Assembly: GCF_000230835.1 (NCBI RefSeq)
Contig: NZ_CM001240.1
Location: forward strand, 5,110,779-5,174,778
Reading direction: 5' to 3'
DNA: 64,000 bases
From: Clostridium sp. DL-VIII
Lineage (GTDB): Bacteria; Bacillota; Clostridia; Clostridiales; Clostridiaceae
Shown here: positions 8,954 through 17,546 of the stretch, in pieces
Layout of the letters: each line of letters opens with the position of its first letter
How positions within the stretch are numbered: the stretch's first letter is position 1
Made by a program: the position numbers and the translations under genes
Notes under the pieces: generated by a model
What the model saw: the letters and a program-made list of their open reading frames with translations, nothing else
Database searches by the model: none
What the model was told of the DNA's origin: nothing

Positions 8954-10135
8954 TTATTTTCTTAATAATTCCTTAATAACTTTCACAGTTTCTTCAGCTA
9001 TATATTTCGCATCTTCAAGTGATAAAGTCGTATATACTGGAAGAGTGATTTCATTTTCATATTGTGCATAAGCATTTGGATAGTTTTTAATATCATATCC
9101 AAGGTTTTTATAAAGTGTCATCATTGGTAATGGTTTATAGTGAACATTAGTCGCTATTCCCATTTCAGCTAATTTTTGAATTGCTGCATTTCTCTTTTCT
9201 TCATTGAACCCTTTAACTCTATAAAGATATAAGTGATATGATGTTTCAGTTCCGTTATCATCCTTTGTAACTGGAATTATTGAAAAATCTTCTTTGCCTA
9301 GAATATCTGAATATGTCTTAAAAATTTGTCTTCTCTTTTCAAGCATTCCTTCATATCTCTTAAGCTGAACTAGACCAATTGCAGCTCCTATATCTGTCAA
9401 ATTACACTTAAGTCCATCATTTATAATATCATATTCCCAAGCACCAGCTTTAAGTTTGCTTAATGCATCTTTTGATTGACCATGCATAGCAGTAAATCTC
9501 ATGTATTTAAGTAAATCATCATGGTCTCCAAAATGATTATCATTAAAAGTAACAGCTCCACCTTCTCCTGTAGTTAAGTTTTTAACTGCATGGAATGAGA
9601 ATGAATGAAAATCTGCCTGAGATCCAACTGGTTCTCCCTTATATTTAGCTCCAAATGAGTGAGCTGAGTCGCAGATTATCATAATATCTTCACGATTCAT
9701 ATCTTTAAGTACCTTCTTTAAAGCATCATAATCAAATGGGTAACCAGCTATATCAACTGGAATAATAGCTCTTGTCTTAGCTGTAATCTTTTCAGCTACC
9801 TTATCTATATCTAACATAAACGTATCTTTCTTGACATCTACATATATAGGCTTAATACCTCTATGGATTGCAGCACTTGAAGTTGCAGTATAAGTATATG
9901 GAGTTGTTATTACTTCATCTCCTTCTTTAAAATCAAAGACTTTAAGTACTAACTCCTCTGCTGCTGTTGCACTATTTAACGCTAATGCTTTATTAACTTT
10001 TAAATAATTTTGAATTCCTTCTTCAAACTCCGCAAGCTTTGGTCCTGATGTAATCCACCCTGATCTAAGAACATCAGCTACAGCTTCTATTTCTTCTTCT
10101 GTTATATCAGGTGGTGAAAATGGTATTTTTTTCAT
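8954..10135 (-). CDS. DegT/DnrJ/EryC1/StrS family PLP aminotransferase (copy 2)
   Basis: About 393 residues from the ATG at 10135. The ATG three codons upstream touches the GAGAGG ribosome site, so I take the inner one, giving the family-typical start MKKIPFSPPDI. The PLP lysine lies in FHAVKNLTTGEGG and the ring-binding aspartate in CDSAHSFGA. The family transaminates keto sugars or related intermediates. The gene has its own MerR-type promoter (10235-10265) nearly identical in layout to that of the MerR-methyltransferase gene, plus a terminator. It therefore looks like a one-gene target of that regulator. Confidence 0.88.
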   Translation of the reverse strand: MKKIPFSPPDITEEEIEAVADVLRSGWITSGPKLAEFEEGIQNYLKVNKALALNSATAAEELVLKVFDFKEGDEVITTPYTYTATSSAAIHRGIKPIYVDVKKDTFMLDIDKVAEKITAKTRAIIPVDIAGYPFDYDALKKVLKDMNREDIMIICDSAHSFGAKYKGEPVGSQADFHSFSFHAVKNLTTGEGGAVTFNDNHFGDHDDLLKYMRFTAMHGQSKDALSKLKAGAWEYDIINDGLKCNLTDIGAAIGLVQLKRYEGMLEKRRQIFKTYSDILGKEDFSIIPVTKDDNGTETSYHLYLYRVKGFNEEKRNAAIQKLAEMGIATNVHYKPLPMMTLYKNLGYDIKNYPNAYAQYENEITLPVYTTLSLEDAKYIAEETVKVIKELLRK

Positions 10136-10234
10136 GTAATTCATCCTCTCTTAAATTAAACAAAAATTTTAAAGTTCAATTAGAGTATTTTTAATAATCT
10201 CATAAAAACTTAATAATATACTCTTATTAATTAC

Positions 10235-10265
10235 ATTATAAACTCCACCCTTAGGTTAGAGTCAA
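10235..10265 (-). promoter_or_regulatory. MerR-type promoter of second DegT gene
   Basis: On the minus strand: TTGACT (10260-10265), a 19-bp spacer with the dyad CTAACCTAAGGGTGGAG, then TATAAT (10235-10240). It shares the -35 and the CTCTA-n-CCT-n-AGG pattern with the promoter at 8809-8839, so the same activator probably reads both. Confidence 0.85.
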
Positions 10266-10283
10266 GTTAAACTTATAATAAAT

Positions 10284-10347
10284 AAACCACGCTTTTCTAG
10301 TATATTTTCTCTAAAACTATTTTTCCTACTAGAAAATTGTGGTTTTT
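10284..10347 (-). terminator. Terminator after RNase J gene
   Basis: A long stem pairs the AAACCACGCTTTTCTAGTA arm with TACTAGAAAATTGTGGTTT. It begins 27 bases past the stop codon, and A/T runs on both flanks allow bidirectional use. Confidence 0.8.
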
Positions 10348-10373
10348 ATTTATGCTTCACTATTATACTTTTA

Positions 10374-12089
10374 TTATAAATCAACGATTACAGGTAAAAT
10401 CATAGGTTTTCTCTTCATCTTTGTATACACAAAATTATCGACTTCTCTTCGTATACTATTTTTAATTTCTGCCCATTGAGTTATGTTTTTTTCTAAACAC
10501 TTTTCCACAACGTTAGTTACTATTTTTCTTACTTCTTCTATTAACTCTTCAGAATTTCTAACATATACAAAGCCTCTCGAAACTATGTCTGGTCCTGATA
10601 TGATTAGTTTATTTCTTCTATCTATGGCTACAACCACTGTTATTATTCCATTTTCAGCCAAGTTTTTCCTATCCCTAAGCACCATGTTTCCAACATCCCC
10701 GACTCCCATTCCATCTACAAGCACTCTTCCAAATGGTGCTTTACCTGTCACTTCTCCTTTATTCTTTGTTAATTCAAGAACATCACCATTTTCTAAGATA
10801 AATGTATTTTCCTTTTCAACTCCCATACTTTGTGCTATTTTAACATGTGTAATTAAATGCTTATATTCACCATGAACTGGTATAAAAAATTTAGGCTTCA
10901 ATAAAGCCTCAATTAATCTTAATTCTTGCTCACAAGCATGACCTGAAACATGTATATCTTCTATTGATTTATAAATAACATTAGCACCTTTCTCTATCAA
11001 ATCATTTACTACATTTGATACGGCTTTTTCATTTCCTGGTATTGGAGTTGCTGAAATAATAACCATATCTCCTTCTTGTATCTGTATCTGTCTATGTGTT
11101 GATGCTGCTATTCTTGTAAGTGCAGCCATTGATTCACCTTGACTTCCTGTTGTAACAATAGTTAGCTTATCATCTGGATAGTTTTTTAACTCATCAAGGC
11201 TTATTATCATATCTTCTGGAATAACCAAATACCCAAGAGAAATTGCTACTTCTGATATATTTTCCATGCCCCTTCCGCTAAAGGCTATTTTTCTGTCATG
11301 CTTCATTGCACAATCAGCAATTTGCTGTAATCTGTGAATATTTGATGCAAATGTTGATACTATTATCCTGCCTGTTGCTTTACCAAAAAGGTTCTGCAGT
11401 GTTTCACCTACAGTTTTTTCTGACATTGTATACCCTTTATGGAGAGCATTAGTGCTATCAGCCATTAGAAGCAGTACTCCTTTTTTACCCAATTGTGCAT
11501 ATCTTTGTAGATCCATAATTTTTTCATCAACCGGTGTAAAATCAACTTTGAAATCCCCACTGTGAACAACAACACCTACTGGTGTATGCAACGCAATAGA
11601 ACAGCTATCAGGTATGCTATGATTATTTCTAATATATTCAATTTTAAATTGATCTAATTTTATTAATTCCCCTGGTTCTACCATGTTTAACGTACAATCA
11701 CTAAGCATAGTATGTTCCTTTAATTTTACTTCAATTAATCCAAGTGAAATCTTTGTGCCATATACAGGGATATTAATCTGCTTAAGTACATATGGTAAGC
11801 CACCTATATGATCTTCATGACCATGAGTAATAAAAATCCCCTTTACTTTATCCTTATTCTTTATTAAATATGTTACATCTGGAATTACGATATCAATTCC
11901 ATAAAGATCTTCATCTGGAAACGCTAACCCACAGTCTATAACTATTATTTCATCCTTATATTCAAACGCCGTCATGTTCTTCCCAATCTCACCAAGACCA
12001 CCTAATGGTATTATTTTTAATGGATCTACTTTCTTCTTCACCTTTTTATTTTTATTCTTAGTCTTCTTACCAGCTTCATTACTCTCCAC
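10374..12089 (-). CDS. rnj: Ribonuclease J
   Basis: About 571 residues using a GTG start at 12089, chosen because GAGGGGTGG lies just upstream; a TTG five codons earlier lacks a ribosome site. The metallo-beta-lactamase/beta-CASP domain carries the metal-binding HGHEDHIGG, LMADSTNA, and beta-CASP motifs including HVSGHACEQE and PVHGEYKHL. A C-terminal domain of ~100 residues follows. RNase J is a 5'-3' exonuclease and endonuclease in mRNA decay and rRNA maturation in Firmicutes. A Lys-rich N-terminal extension (KKTKNKNKKVKKK) precedes the catalytic domain. Whether it corresponds to J1 or J2 cannot be told here. Confidence 0.94.
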   Translation of the reverse strand: MESNEAGKKTKNKNKKVKKKVDPLKIIPLGGLGEIGKNMTAFEYKDEIIVIDCGLAFPDEDLYGIDIVIPDVTYLIKNKDKVKGIFITHGHEDHIGGLPYVLKQINIPVYGTKISLGLIEVKLKEHTMLSDCTLNMVEPGELIKLDQFKIEYIRNNHSIPDSCSIALHTPVGVVVHSGDFKVDFTPVDEKIMDLQRYAQLGKKGVLLLMADSTNALHKGYTMSEKTVGETLQNLFGKATGRIIVSTFASNIHRLQQIADCAMKHDRKIAFSGRGMENISEVAISLGYLVIPEDMIISLDELKNYPDDKLTIVTTGSQGESMAALTRIAASTHRQIQIQEGDMVIISATPIPGNEKAVSNVVNDLIEKGANVIYKSIEDIHVSGHACEQELRLIEALLKPKFFIPVHGEYKHLITHVKIAQSMGVEKENTFILENGDVLELTKNKGEVTGKAPFGRVLVDGMGVGDVGNMVLRDRKNLAENGIITVVVAIDRRNKLIISGPDIVSRGFVYVRNSEELIEEVRKIVTNVVEKCLEKNITQWAEIKNSIRREVDNFVYTKMKRKPMILPVIVDL

Positions 12090-12417
12090 TTTACCACCCC
12101 TCAATATTTATGTTTTTTTAATTGTACCTTAAATTAAGTATTTACAAATAATTTTAAATATATGAGTATTAATTGATATAAAAAGTATACATAAAGCAAA
12201 AAATTTAATGCACAACTTATAGTTAAGGATTTCTTTATTCTGTAGTTCTAACCACATAAATTAATTCTTAATTATACATTGTACATTACATAAAAATATA
12301 TGCTAATTTACATATATTTGTTGCAATTAATTTTCTACATTTAACATTTAGATATTTACGTAGCGTATAGACATCCTAATTATAATTTTATTATTGCAAC
12401 ATATATATAAGTATTAT
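12090..12417. other. AT-rich spacer between GalT-like gene and RNase J
   Basis: 328 bp of very AT-rich DNA. It must contain the RNase J promoter, but I see no convincing -35/-10 pair with 16-18 bp spacing, no strong hairpin and no coding frame. TACAAT near 12120 is the best -10 candidate. Confidence 0.5.
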
Positions 12418-13185
12418 TTAATAATATATTTCCTTTAATTTCTCTACTATTTCCATCTCACAACTTGATATCTGCCTTATACCATATCCAAGAAGCAATG
12501 GTGAACTAGTGAATCTAGGAGTCACCTTACATATGATCTTTCCTTTGATGTGATAGAAGAATATATTAAAGCTATCACATTTTACAAAATAATTATTTAA
12601 AAGATAATGAACTATCTTTTTCAAATTAAGTGCCAATTCATTTAACGCATGTAAATCATCTTCTATTATTATGTTAAACTCAGTAAAGCCATTAAATGGT
12701 TTATGAGATAAATTCACAAGGCAATCTTCACCTTTATGAACTTCTATCCCCTCAAAATAGTCATCCTTTATTCTCGATTTATAATCTATATCTTTTATAC
12801 CCACAATCTGCATATGCGGATGTTTTAAACTTCCACCCGATCTTGGTCCATGATTTTTATAAAATATAACAGATTTATATTCTCCACTTTCCTCTATCTT
12901 TAACCAGTGTGTAACACTAAATCTGATTAACTCTTCCATGTATTCCTCAGAATACTTTCCCATGTCAGTATCGCAGCCATAGGTTTCTATAATAACTAAT
13001 TGATATGTATCTTTTATAGTTGGATATTTATTTTTAAGCAACATAAATGGCCCTTTTTCATCTATAACATCACTAAGTTTGTCTCTATTACAAAATGGAC
13101 ATTCTTTCATATTTATTTTTTGAAATTCATTAGGCTTATCTTTATTTATGTCATTTAAAAACACTAAATATTTATCCTCTTCCAT
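12418..13185 (-). CDS. GalT/HIT-like protein (DUF4931-type)
   Basis: 255 residues. The histidine-triad-like motif GGSLKHPHMQIVG matches the active-site region of galactose-1-phosphate uridylyltransferases (HPHxQ). CPFCNRDK near the N-terminus is a likely metal-binding pair. It is shorter than true GalT (~330-500 residues), so nucleotidyl transfer or nucleotide-sugar hydrolysis is plausible but the substrate is unknown. Its ribosome site is weak. It follows the pullulanase gene after a structured spacer, so a link to glucan or sugar-phosphate metabolism is a reasonable guess. Confidence 0.65.
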   Translation of the reverse strand: MEEDKYLVFLNDINKDKPNEFQKINMKECPFCNRDKLSDVIDEKGPFMLLKNKYPTIKDTYQLVIIETYGCDTDMGKYSEEYMEELIRFSVTHWLKIEESGEYKSVIFYKNHGPRSGGSLKHPHMQIVGIKDIDYKSRIKDDYFEGIEVHKGEDCLVNLSHKPFNGFTEFNIIIEDDLHALNELALNLKKIVHYLLNNYFVKCDSFNIFFYHIKGKIICKVTPRFTSSPLLLGYGIRQISSCEMEIVEKLKEIYY

Positions 13186-13224
13186 TTACATCACCAAAAC
13201 CTTCCATCAAGGCATATTAACAAA

Positions 13225-13341
13225 AATAACAAGTCAAAAATATCATGTTTATTTTAACATCAACCACAAAATATACTGTTAGGTAAACATGCTGACTAAG
13301 TATGATACCACCCAAACAGTTTAGCATGCTGACTTGTTATT
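13225..13341 (-). terminator. Large nested inverted repeat after pullulanase gene
   Basis: The outer arms AATAACAAGTCA and its exact complement enclose nested pairs: ACTGTT with AACAGT, and AGCATG with CATGCT. The minus-strand product would be a multibranched RNA ending in TTATTTTTG, 15 bases past the pulA stop. It probably terminates or protects the pulA mRNA. It is larger and more branched than an ordinary terminator. Confidence 0.6.
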
Positions 13342-13356
13342 TAAATATACCAATAA

Positions 13357-15330
13357 TCATTTTTTTATCAAAACATGTGCACACTTTGAAGGAACAGTTA
13401 TATTATTACCTTCTATAGAATAAATTTCGTCCACTCCAGCCTTTTCTTTATTTACAAGAACGCTCCATCCGCATTCCTTCAAATCTATAAATACTTCTTC
13501 ATCATTTGGATTGAATATTACCACCACAGTATTACATAAATTATTTCCACTGTTGTCTTCTATCTTATATGCAACAACATCAGATTTATAAAAGTCTTCT
13601 CCATACTCTAAGAATTTTAAATTTTTTCTAATTTCTTCACTAGAATTCATTCTAAAAGCTTTATATCTTTTTCTTAATTTTACTAAACCTTTATAGTAAT
13701 TAACGATTTCTCTATACTCAAATACTCTATTCCATTCTAAGCAGTTTACTCTATCAGGAGCATTATAGCTATCATGATTGAAGCTGCCATCATCATTTTT
13801 CTTTGTTCTTAAAAATTCTTCACCTGCCTGAAAAAATGGTATTCCTTGAGAAGTTAAAACTATAGCGGCTGCTAACTTATTCATATTTTTGAGCTTCTGA
13901 GTAGATGAATCTCTATTAGTCAAATACAACTTATCCCATAATGTATAGTTATCATGTGCCGAAATATAATTTACACATTGATACGGCTCATTGGCCCATG
14001 CAAAGTTTGAATATATAATCTTATTATAATCAATTCCTTTTTGAAAAGTAGCTCCAACTATACAAAATTTGATATTTTCTTCAAGTCCTGTTTTTCCATT
14101 CACATATCCACTCTCATTTATATTAAATACATGACCCTTAACAGAATCCCTTGTATCATCGCTAAATGCTGCAATCTGCATTTTATCAAATTTGATTATA
14201 TTTTGCTTAACAGCTGATTCTTCCACACCAAGTGGTGTCCAGCCACCAGTCCAGCCTTCTCCATACATTAATATTGCTGGATCAATTTTATCTAATTCTT
14301 CCCTAATTCTTCTCATGGTTTCAATGTCATGAAGTCCCATTAAATCAAATCTAAATCCATCAATATGATATTCCTTAGCCCAATAAATTATTGAATCTAT
14401 AATGAGTCTTCTAACCATATAACGTTCTGAAGCTAACTCATTTCCACATCCTGAACCATTTGAAAAATTTCCATTTAGATCTTGTCTATAATAATATCCT
14501 GGTACTGCTAAATTTAAATTAGATTCATAACTTTTATAGGTATGATTATAAACCATATCCATTACTACTCTAATTCCTGCTTTATGAATACTCAGTACCA
14601 TTTCTTTAAATTCTTTGATTCTCATTTCCCCACGTAAGGGATTTGTAGAATAAGAACCTTCAGGTACAAAATAATTTTTTGGATCATATCCCCAATTGTA
14701 TTGTGGCACATCTGCTTTACTTTCGTCAACAGTTTCATAATCAAAAGATGGAAGTAAGTGAATGTGCGTTACTCCCAGTTCTTTCAAATAATCAATTCCT
14801 GTTTTTATATCACTATTTGGAATAGTAGTACCATTTTCACAAAATGCTAGAAATTTTCCCCTTCTTTCAAATCTTATCCCTGAACTTTCACTTACTGAAA
14901 AATCTCTTATATGAACTTCATATATTATTGATGCTGCTGCATCACTTAAGTCTGGAGCTTTATCTTTATCAAAACCTATAGGATCAGTTTCCCTAAGATC
15001 CACTACCATTCCTCTATTTCCGTTAACACCTACTGCATCAGCATAAGGATCCGTTACCTCTCTTTCTATTCCACTATTCGTGACCAAATAGTTATAAAAT
15101 TCTCCTTTTAAATCGCCTTTAACTTCAATCTCCCAAATTCCTTGTGAACTTCTGTTCATATCAAGTATTTCCTCTGGAGGATTTGTATAATTATTTTCAT
15201 CTCTGCCAAACAAAGCCAAACGCACCTTATTTGCATTAGGCGCCCATAATATGAACTTCGCACTACTCTTATCATATTCTACGCCTAATCTTCCAGCATA
15301 ATTATTATAATCATTATCTAATAAATTCAT
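13357..15330 (-). CDS. pulA: Type I pullulanase
   Basis: 657 residues without a signal peptide, so cytoplasmic. An N-terminal CBM48 domain (~15-100) precedes a GH13 catalytic barrel. The type I pullulanase signature YNWGYDP is present, and the GH13 conserved regions are visible: DMVYNHT, DGFRFDLMG (nucleophile Asp), YGEGWTGG (acid/base Glu) and SAHDNYTLWD. It cleaves alpha-1,6 branches of pullulan, glycogen or limit dextrins. The neighbouring GH13 gene upstream (80 bp away) and this one would act together on branched maltodextrins or glycogen. AGAGGAG ribosome site. Confidence 0.93.
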   Translation of the reverse strand: MNLLDNDYNNYAGRLGVEYDKSSAKFILWAPNANKVRLALFGRDENNYTNPPEEILDMNRSSQGIWEIEVKGDLKGEFYNYLVTNSGIEREVTDPYADAVGVNGNRGMVVDLRETDPIGFDKDKAPDLSDAAASIIYEVHIRDFSVSESSGIRFERRGKFLAFCENGTTIPNSDIKTGIDYLKELGVTHIHLLPSFDYETVDESKADVPQYNWGYDPKNYFVPEGSYSTNPLRGEMRIKEFKEMVLSIHKAGIRVVMDMVYNHTYKSYESNLNLAVPGYYYRQDLNGNFSNGSGCGNELASERYMVRRLIIDSIIYWAKEYHIDGFRFDLMGLHDIETMRRIREELDKIDPAILMYGEGWTGGWTPLGVEESAVKQNIIKFDKMQIAAFSDDTRDSVKGHVFNINESGYVNGKTGLEENIKFCIVGATFQKGIDYNKIIYSNFAWANEPYQCVNYISAHDNYTLWDKLYLTNRDSSTQKLKNMNKLAAAIVLTSQGIPFFQAGEEFLRTKKNDDGSFNHDSYNAPDRVNCLEWNRVFEYREIVNYYKGLVKLRKRYKAFRMNSSEEIRKNLKFLEYGEDFYKSDVVAYKIEDNSGNNLCNTVVVIFNPNDEEVFIDLKECGWSVLVNKEKAGVDEIYSIEGNNITVPSKCAHVLIKK

Positions 15331-15410
15331 TCTATTATTACTCCTCTAATACCCATATTAAACATTTAATTTTTACTAGTGGAAGTCTAAACTCCTAACA
15401 TTAATCTGTT

Positions 15411-16754
15411 TTAATTTTTTAATTCTTTTATTACTTTTGATGAAAATGCTGGAACGTTTAATTTTATTTTTCCGCCATCAATTATGTTTTCATTTCCATC
15501 TAACAGATCAGATCCCTTTGTAATCTGTAGTTCAAACTCCAGATAACATTCTTTATCACTTAAATTTAAAATCACATATATTTCATCATTTTTGCTGAAT
15601 CTCCTAAATACAAATTGCTCGTTCTTAACTAGAATCTGTTCATATTCACCATATTTTATAGCTTCACTCTCACTTCTAATTATTCCAAGCTTCTTGATTA
15701 ATTTAAATAACTTTTCATTTTTCTCGTCTATTTTTTCGATATCTAATTCTGGTCTTAGTGGTAAATCAGTTCCTTTTTCTTTAACTCCTTTAATGCCATA
15801 TTCACTTCCATAATATATACTTGGTACTCCCGGCATTGTATACAAAAGCGTATAAGCATTATATATATATTCAGGAACTTTTAAAATACTAGCGAGCCTG
15901 CTTACATCATGATTATCAGCAAAGTTATATAAACATAGATTTTTATATAATCCATTTCTTCCAAATAATCTATTTAATGAATATGCAATTTCAAAATAAT
16001 TTTTATCATTATGACTTGAGTAATTTCCTTTATAGCATTCATAATTTGTTACTGAATCTAAGCTTTCTGAATTTGCCCATCTATTATAATCTCCATGAAT
16101 GACTTCTCCCATAAGCCAAAAATCATTTTTTTTACTTTCAGTGAATTTTTTTAAAGTCTTAAAAAACTCAAAATCAATGCTATCCGCTGCATCCAGCCTT
16201 AAACCATCTATATCAAATTCATCTATCCATGTCCCTACAGCTTGTAATAAATGATCTATAACTTCTTGATTTTTTAAATTAAGCTTTACTAGTTCATAAC
16301 ATCCGTTCCAAGACTTATAACTGAACTCATCCCCAAAAGGACTTTTACTATCAAAATTCAAATCTGCAAACCAACCGCAATATCTAGAATTCCTTTTATT
16401 AATTTGAACATCCTTAAATGTCCAAAATTCCCTTCCTACATGATTAAATACTCCATCTAATATTATTTTTATATCATTTTCATGAAGCTTCACACACACT
16501 TCTTTAAAGTCTTTATTTGTTCCAAGTCTTTTATCTATTTTATAATAATCTTTAGTATCATAACCATGATAACTGGATTCAAAAATTGGTGTAAAATAAA
16601 CAGCATTAACACTCATTTCTTTTAAATGTGGTATCCACTTTTCAATTTTAGAAATTCTATTTTCATTTTTATAAATTTTCTTAGGCTCTAATACACCACA
16701 AACTCCTAATGTGTAAAATTCATAAAATATACTTTCTGAAATCCACGAATTCAT
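15411..16754 (-). CDS. GH13 alpha-amylase family enzyme (cytosolic maltodextrin hydrolase type)
   Basis: About 447 residues from the ATG at 16754, which follows AAAGGAG; an ATG eight codons upstream lacks a ribosome site. GH13 conserved regions: DGVFNHVG, GLRLDAADS (nucleophile), LMGEVIHGD (acid/base Glu) and FADNHDVSRLAS (transition-state Asp). It has no signal peptide, so it acts inside the cell on short alpha-1,4 glucans. It is more compact than classical neopullulanases or maltogenic amylases because it lacks their N-terminal domain. It is probably cotranscribed with pulA downstream. The exact product specificity cannot be assigned. Confidence 0.88.
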   Translation of the reverse strand: MNSWISESIFYEFYTLGVCGVLEPKKIYKNENRISKIEKWIPHLKEMSVNAVYFTPIFESSYHGYDTKDYYKIDKRLGTNKDFKEVCVKLHENDIKIILDGVFNHVGREFWTFKDVQINKRNSRYCGWFADLNFDSKSPFGDEFSYKSWNGCYELVKLNLKNQEVIDHLLQAVGTWIDEFDIDGLRLDAADSIDFEFFKTLKKFTESKKNDFWLMGEVIHGDYNRWANSESLDSVTNYECYKGNYSSHNDKNYFEIAYSLNRLFGRNGLYKNLCLYNFADNHDVSRLASILKVPEYIYNAYTLLYTMPGVPSIYYGSEYGIKGVKEKGTDLPLRPELDIEKIDEKNEKLFKLIKKLGIIRSESEAIKYGEYEQILVKNEQFVFRRFSKNDEIYVILNLSDKECYLEFELQITKGSDLLDGNENIIDGGKIKLNVPAFSSKVIKELKN

Positions 16755-16976
16755 AAACTTATCTCCTTTTATCCTCATATATTATACCACTCTTGTTACA
16801 TTTTTTCCCATATAACACCAAAATATATATTTCTATCAATCTAATTCTGCTACTATTTATCTCTATTATTAATTTATGCATCAATAACTATATTGATTAT
16901 ATTGAAAAATAAAGTAATATTTTTTTTATTTATGTGCATACTAACTTTGAAATTGAATTTTTACGGAGGTATGCAA

Positions 16977-17450
16977 ATGAATAAGAAAAATATAAAATAT
17001 ATAGTAACTTCTTTAGTTATGATTAATTGTTTAGCTCTTGCTTCTAAATCAGCATCAGCATATACATATTTCAGTTACTCTAATTTTGAAAATCAAATAT
17101 CTTATGCTCATAAAGATGGCAAATCTAAAGGATTTGATATCTTTAATGAAAAAAACCATAAGTATCTTTCTGCTGAACAAAAAAAGGAGCTCCAAGAAAT
17201 TAAGAAATGTAAAGATAAAGGCGAAACCCTTTCAGAAGATCAAAAGAAAACTTTGCATTCACTTATTGACTGTATTATTAAAGGAAGACTTGGAGATAAG
17301 AAATATGCTGATTTTAAATGTTTGATGGACAAAAAACGTTCAAACACAAATTTAACTGAAGAAGAAACTAAAAGATTAGATGAATATAATGATATAATTG
17401 ATGGAACTAAGCCTACTGGTACTGATATACTTGAACAATTTCTAAGATAA
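16977..17450 (+). CDS. Small exported protein of unknown function
   Basis: 157 residues from the ATG at 16977, which follows ACGGAGG; a longer frame begins at 16893 but ignores that site. It has a signal peptide (KKNIKY, hydrophobic core, cleavage near SKSASA-YT), then a charged, helical mature domain of ~125 residues with only two cysteines. Two related segments can be seen: LSAEQKKELQEIKKCKDKG and LTEEETKRLDEYNDII, both resembling paired helices, so an internal duplication is possible. I do not recognise the family. It is one of only two intact plus-strand genes and shares a bidirectional terminator with the hydrolase downstream. Confidence 0.75.
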   Translation: MNKKNIKYIVTSLVMINCLALASKSASAYTYFSYSNFENQISYAHKDGKSKGFDIFNEKNHKYLSAEQKKELQEIKKCKDKGETLSEDQKKTLHSLIDCIIKGRLGDKKYADFKCLMDKKRSNTNLTEEETKRLDEYNDIIDGTKPTGTDILEQFLR

Positions 17451-17480
17451 CATTTCTATATATAATTAATATTTTTATAT

Positions 17481-17517
17481 TTAAGAACAAAATCTGCAAT
17501 TTAGATTTTGTTCTTAA
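17481..17517. terminator. Bidirectional terminator, split from its hydrolase gene by the IS
   Basis: A 15-bp perfect stem (AAGAACAAAATCT and flanking TT/AA) with a 7-nt loop serves the exported-protein gene on the plus strand. Before the IS arrived it also served the alpha/beta hydrolase on the minus strand, whose original stop codon (17514-17516) lies inside the stem. Confidence 0.85.
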
Positions 17518-17546
17518 ATATTTCTATCATAAAAAGATAAAATTTT

